Below are positions 6,541 through 9,173 of a stretch of 9,173 nucleotides of DNA, one piece after another. A program made the translations under genes and the position numbers. Position 1 is the first letter of the stretch, and each line of letters opens with the position of its first letter. The DNA is taken from positions 1 through 9,173 of the forward strand of contig VFKK01000186.1 in assembly GCA_009885605.1 (NCBI GenBank). Direction: 5' to 3'. Source of the stretch: Cyclobacteriaceae bacterium (GTDB lineage Bacteria; Bacteroidota; Bacteroidia; Cytophagales; Cyclobacteriaceae). Under the pieces are notes generated by a model. The model was given only the letters and a program-made list of their open reading frames with translations, was not told the DNA's origin and did no database searches.

Positions 6541-8079
6541 TTAACCGACTACTTCTAAGGTAGCCAAAGCATACTCAATTCTTGAGGCGACTTCTTTGGT
6601 GCCCAAAATAGCAAACACTTCCATGAGGTCAGGCCCAACTCCCATGCCAGTAATTGCAAGTCTTACAGCTTGCATCGTTTTTCCCAACTTGATCCCTTCG
6701 GCTACTGCAGAGGCTTCCAACATCGATTTCGCTGTGACGGCATCGTAAGTTCCGGTGAATCCTGTGATAGACTTTGCATAATTGGTAAGCACCTTTACCG
6801 GATCTGAGCTCCATTTTTTGGAAGCCGTTTCTGCGTCAAAACTTGTCGGAGCGATGACCATGAATTTACTTTCTCTCCAGAGGTCTGCTGTGAAAGTTGC
6901 CCTTTCCTTTATAAAAGCAACAATCGCTTCTGCTTTTTCCTGTCGGATTTCAACGTCTTCAGCAGCGGCATCCGCGATTACAAATCCTGCCAGCTCGGAA
7001 TTCGATTTGGCTCTCAAATATTGCTCGTTGTACCATTTGGCTTTGGCTACATCAAACTGGGTTCCTGACTTGCCGATACGCTCGATAGAGAAGGCTTCAA
7101 CCAATTCTTCCAACGAGAAAAGTTCTCTGTGATCACCTGGATTCCAGCCTAAGAAAGCAAGGAAGTTCAGGAATGCATCTGGCAAATATCCTTGCTCCCG
7201 GAAACCTGAGGCAGTTTCCCCGGTAGTTGGGTCAGCCCAATTGATGGGGAAAACCGGGAATCCCAACTTATCGCCATCGCGCTTGGAGAGCTTTCCGTTT
7301 CCGTCAGGCTTCAGCAAAAGCGGTAAATGCGCAAACTCAGGCATAGTGGCTTCCCATCCCAAATATCTGTAAAGCAATACGTGAAGCGGGGCAGAAGGAA
7401 GCCATTCCTCGCCTCGGATCACGTGCGTGATTCTCATCAAATGATCGTCCACGATGTTTGCCAGGTGGTAAGTAGGCATGCCATCTGACTTCATCAGAAC
7501 TTTGTCATCGAGGGTAGAAGAGTGAACCATCACCCAGCCACGGATCATGTCGTGGAGACGGACTTCCTCCTTTCGGGGAATTTTAATTCTGATGACATAA
7601 TGAGCGCCAGACTCCAGCAGTTGTTTTACCTCATCCTCAGGAAGCGTGAGGGAGTTTCTCATCTGAGTCCGGGTAATGCTGTCATATTGAGGTGAAACCA
7701 CCCGAGCTGCAGTCAATCGATCCCGCATCGCATCAAGTTCTTCAGGAGTATCAAAAGCATAATAAGCATGACCATTTTTTATCAGGTCAAGCGCATATTG
7801 CATATACATGGGCTTACGCTCAGACTGACGATATGGACCACAATCACCCGGATTCCAGGGACTTTCTTCCGGGGAAATGCCCAGCCACTCCAGTGATTCT
7901 CTGATGTAGTCTTCCGCGCCGGGTACGAATCGGTTTTGATCTGTATCTTCTATTCTCAGGAGGAATTTCCCCCCCATTTTTTTTGCAAAAAGATAGTTGT
8001 AAAGGGCTGTGCGTACACCCCCGATATGCAAAGCTCCTGTTGGGGACGGAGCAAATCTTACTCGAACTTCTCTACTCAT
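6541..8079 (-). CDS. gltX: Glutamyl-tRNA synthetase (GluRS)
   Basis: This class I aminoacyl-tRNA synthetase charges tRNA-Glu with glutamate using ATP in the cytosol. The catalytic Rossmann fold starts at the N-terminus (RFAPSPTG at 8-15) with the HIGH-type signature as HIGG at 18-21. RIEDTD (42-47) and GEEW (223-226) are further active-site segments, and the KMSKS-type loop reads KLSKR at 263-267. An insert of about 20 residues follows (FPVFPINWADPTTGE region, about 274-288) before GYLPDAFLNFLAFLGWNPG; I know this insert from Bacteroidota GluRS. The cysteines of the zinc-binding insert seen in E. coli GluRS are absent (AYYAFDTPEEL at 105-115), as in many GluRS. The anticodon-binding helical part fills about 330-512. 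At 512 residues it is full length for the phylum. The start directly precedes the conserved VRVRFAPSPTG. The 113-bp leader between it and the rplS terminator must hold its promoter. A -7-like TATCTTTA at 8154-8147 has no -33 partner. Confidence 0.98.
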   Translation of the reverse strand: MSREVRVRFAPSPTGALHIGGVRTALYNYLFAKKMGGKFLLRIEDTDQNRFVPGAEDYIRESLEWLGISPEESPWNPGDCGPYRQSERKPMYMQYALDLIKNGHAYYAFDTPEELDAMRDRLTAARVVSPQYDSITRTQMRNSLTLPEDEVKQLLESGAHYVIRIKIPRKEEVRLHDMIRGWVMVHSSTLDDKVLMKSDGMPTYHLANIVDDHLMRITHVIRGEEWLPSAPLHVLLYRYLGWEATMPEFAHLPLLLKPDGNGKLSKRDGDKLGFPVFPINWADPTTGETASGFREQGYLPDAFLNFLAFLGWNPGDHRELFSLEELVEAFSIERIGKSGTQFDVAKAKWYNEQYLRAKSNSELAGFVIADAAAEDVEIRQEKAEAIVAFIKERATFTADLWRESKFMVIAPTSFDAETASKKWSSDPVKVLTNYAKSITGFTGTYDAVTAKSMLEASAVAEGIKLGKTMQAVRLAITGMGVGPDLMEVFAILGTKEVASRIEYALATLEVVG

Positions 8080-8192
8080 GGATATCTATTTCAATGTCCT
8101 GAAAACCTTGATTTGCAGGGCTTGGTTTGATTTTTTGATCAGGGTGTAAAGATAAGTAAAACCACTGAATCGCCTGTTTAATGACAGAAATG

Positions 8193-8223
8193 AAAAAAGG
8201 AACCCAATGTGGATTCCTTTTTT
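8193..8223 (-). terminator. Rho-independent terminator of rplS
   Basis: A 10-bp stem (8193-8202 AAAAAAGGAA paired with 8214-8223 TTCCTTTTTT) continues after one C/A mismatch with three further pairs (8204-8206 with 8210-8212) around a 3-base loop. Read on the minus strand it ends in a run of six T, and it starts 19 bp beyond the rplS stop. It ends the trmD-rplS transcript and implies a separate promoter for gltX. The A/T tracts on both sides could let it act on either strand. Confidence 0.85.
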
Positions 8224-8242
8224 ATTTCAAGCGTGTGAAATC

Positions 8243-8608
8243 TTACTTTCTCACTCTGATTTTCTCCTTGATACGTGCAGCTTTTCCCTGACGACCTCTT
8301 AGGTAGAACAAACGAGCTCTTCTTACTTTACCCTGTCTCAACAGATCGATTTGCTCGATAGCAGGAGAGATGATAGGGAAGATTCTTTCCACACCGATTC
8401 CGTTGGAGATTTTTCTGACAGTGAAAGTTTCACCATTGGAGTTCGGGTTTCTACGCTGAATCACAGTTCCCTGGAACTGCTGGATACGCTCCTTGGCACC
8501 TTCTTTAATTCGTACGTGTACGTTGATGGTGTCACCAGCTTTGAATGAAGGGAATTTAGCTCTTGCTTCGCTGTATTCCGCTTCTACTATTTTCATTAAA
8601 TCGCTCAT
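8243..8608 (-). CDS. rplS: 50S ribosomal protein L19
   Basis: L19 is a protein of the large ribosomal subunit at the 30S-50S interface, where it contributes to an inter-subunit bridge. Diagnostic segments are FKAGDTINVHVRIKEG (22-37), QFQGTVIQRR (44-53), GVERIFP (72-78) and the C-terminal signature KVRRARLFYLRGRQGKAAR (94-112). With the start chosen at 8608 the product begins MSDLMKIVEAEY and is 121 residues long, the usual size for Bacteroidota L19. An in-frame ATG at 8641 would add eleven residues (MANCESIKNKA) that do not resemble the family, and it would leave only 16 bp to trmD. I therefore prefer the internal ATG, which is preceded by an A-rich leader without a clear Shine-Dalgarno. The gene follows trmD in the common rpsP-rimM-trmD-rplS order and is closed by the terminator at 8193-8223. 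Confidence 0.97.
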   Translation of the reverse strand: MSDLMKIVEAEYSEARAKFPSFKAGDTINVHVRIKEGAKERIQQFQGTVIQRRNPNSNGETFTVRKISNGIGVERIFPIISPAIEQIDLLRQGKVRRARLFYLRGRQGKAARIKEKIRVRK

Positions 8609-8657
8609 AGCTTTATTTTTTATGCTTTCGCAGTTTGCCAACGCGTGGCCTATATAA

Positions 8658-9173
8658 TTACTTCTTATTCGATTCTAAATCGCCTTTTCCGCTACCCTGC
8701 TTGCTGAGCAAATCGGGTCTTCTTTCGCGGGTTCTGCGAACCGATGCTTCAAATCTCCATTCGTCTATCTTGGCCTCATGGCCTGAGAGCAATATTTCCG
8801 GTACTTTCATCCCTTCATATTCTGCGGGGCGAGTGTACACCGGCGGTGCCAGCAGTCCATCCTGGAAAGAGTCTGTCAATGCAGAAGATTCGTCATTGAG
8901 TACTCCCGGAATCAGGCGAATGATCGCATCAGCCACTACAGCTGCTGCCAATTCACCTCCGGAAAGGACAAAATCACCAATGCTAATTTCTTTGGTGATG
9001 AATCTCTCCCTCACCCGCTCGTCTACTCCTTTATAGTGACCACAGAGGATCAACAGGTTTTGGCTGAGCGAAAGCGCATTGGCCATGGATTGGTCAAAGG
9101 TAACTCCGTCAGGGGTCATGTAGATGATTTCATCGTACGTGCGTTCCTTCTGAAGTGCTTCGATGCATCGGGC
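8658..9173 (-). CDS. trmD: tRNA (guanine-N1-)-methyltransferase TrmD, partial (N-terminus beyond the right edge)
   Basis: TrmD transfers a methyl group from S-adenosylmethionine to N1 of G37, next to the anticodon, and so prevents +1 frameshifting. The visible 171 residues cover the end of the SPOUT methyltransferase domain and the C-terminal tRNA-binding domain. About 55-60 N-terminal residues are missing because the frame stays open to base 9173. Visible landmarks are ARCIEAL at the cut end, YMTPDG (visible residues 18-23), CGHYKGVDER (44-53) and SIGDFVLSGGEL (64-75), which form the trefoil-knot SAM pocket. TDSF (100-103) contains the aspartate matching the proposed general base, and PVYTRP follows. 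The H and K in CGHYKG differ from R and E of E. coli TrmD but are normal for Bacteroidota. rplS follows after 49 bp with no terminator between, consistent with one operon. Confidence 0.97.
   Translation of the reverse strand, partial: ARCIEALQKERTYDEIIYMTPDGVTFDQSMANALSLSQNLLILCGHYKGVDERVRERFITKEISIGDFVLSGGELAAAVVADAIIRLIPGVLNDESSALTDSFQDGLLAPPVYTRPAEYEGMKVPEILLSGHEAKIDEWRFEASVRRTRERRPDLLSKQGSGKGDLESNKK

Noticed and set aside
6782..7132. Open frame of 116 codons on the plus strand inside gltX
   Set aside because: It is antisense to the conserved GluRS anticodon-binding region and has no leader or family resemblance, so it is a coding shadow.
8147..8154. TATCTTTA as a -7 element for gltX on the minus strand
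   Set aside because: The match to TAnnTTTG is 7 of 8 and the distance to gltX is sensible, but there is no TTTG at the expected spacing, so I do not call a promoter.
8635..9036. Open frame of 133 codons on the plus strand opposite trmD
   Set aside because: It is antisense to the trefoil-knot and C-terminal domain of TrmD, which is unmistakable on the minus strand.

Overview
The window comes from a Bacteroidota chromosome, most likely a Cytophagales-type bacterium (Algoriphagus/Cyclobacteriaceae-like; the genus is an inference). The evidence is the phylum-typical TrmD and GluRS variants, secreted proteins with CarboxypepD_reg-like domains, SusC-style TonB plug sequences, a PorT-like outer-membrane barrel, A-rich leaders without clear Shine-Dalgarno sites, and one candidate TTTG / TAnnTTTG promoter. 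Every gene I can support lies on the minus strand, so transcription runs from high to low coordinates.

Right half (about 6325-9173) is a conserved translation block. It begins with the C-terminal three quarters of trmD (tRNA m1G37 methyltransferase, cut by the window edge). rplS (ribosomal protein L19) follows 49 bp downstream and ends at a clear hairpin terminator. Next is gltX (glutamyl-tRNA synthetase), followed after 15 bp by a small, very charged 66-residue protein of unknown function, probably in the same transcript. A 12-bp stem terminator at 6156-6184 closes this unit.

Left half (1-6111) is a cell-envelope block. Two tandem paralogues (869 and 929 residues) are exported proteins of composite architecture: signal peptide, carboxypeptidase-type regulatory fold, a Bacteroidota 'FLG' region, macroglobulin-like MG2/MG beta-sandwich domains, and then a TonB-receptor-like plug domain. 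No 22-strand barrel follows the plug, only a short C-terminal beta domain. Downstream of them is the N-terminal part of a PorT-type outer-membrane beta-barrel protein that runs off the left edge. The first paralogue has a candidate promoter whose -33 element lies in the arm of the upstream terminator, with an operator-like inverted repeat between -33 and -7.

The translation block is ordinary housekeeping. The part that deserves attention is the tandem pair of barrel-less plug/macroglobulin proteins next to an outer-membrane barrel gene. Their function is unknown and nothing in the sequence gives a substrate. No tRNA or rRNA genes, CRISPR arrays, insertion sequences, origins or attachment sites were seen, and no gene-free stretch exceeds about 215 bp.
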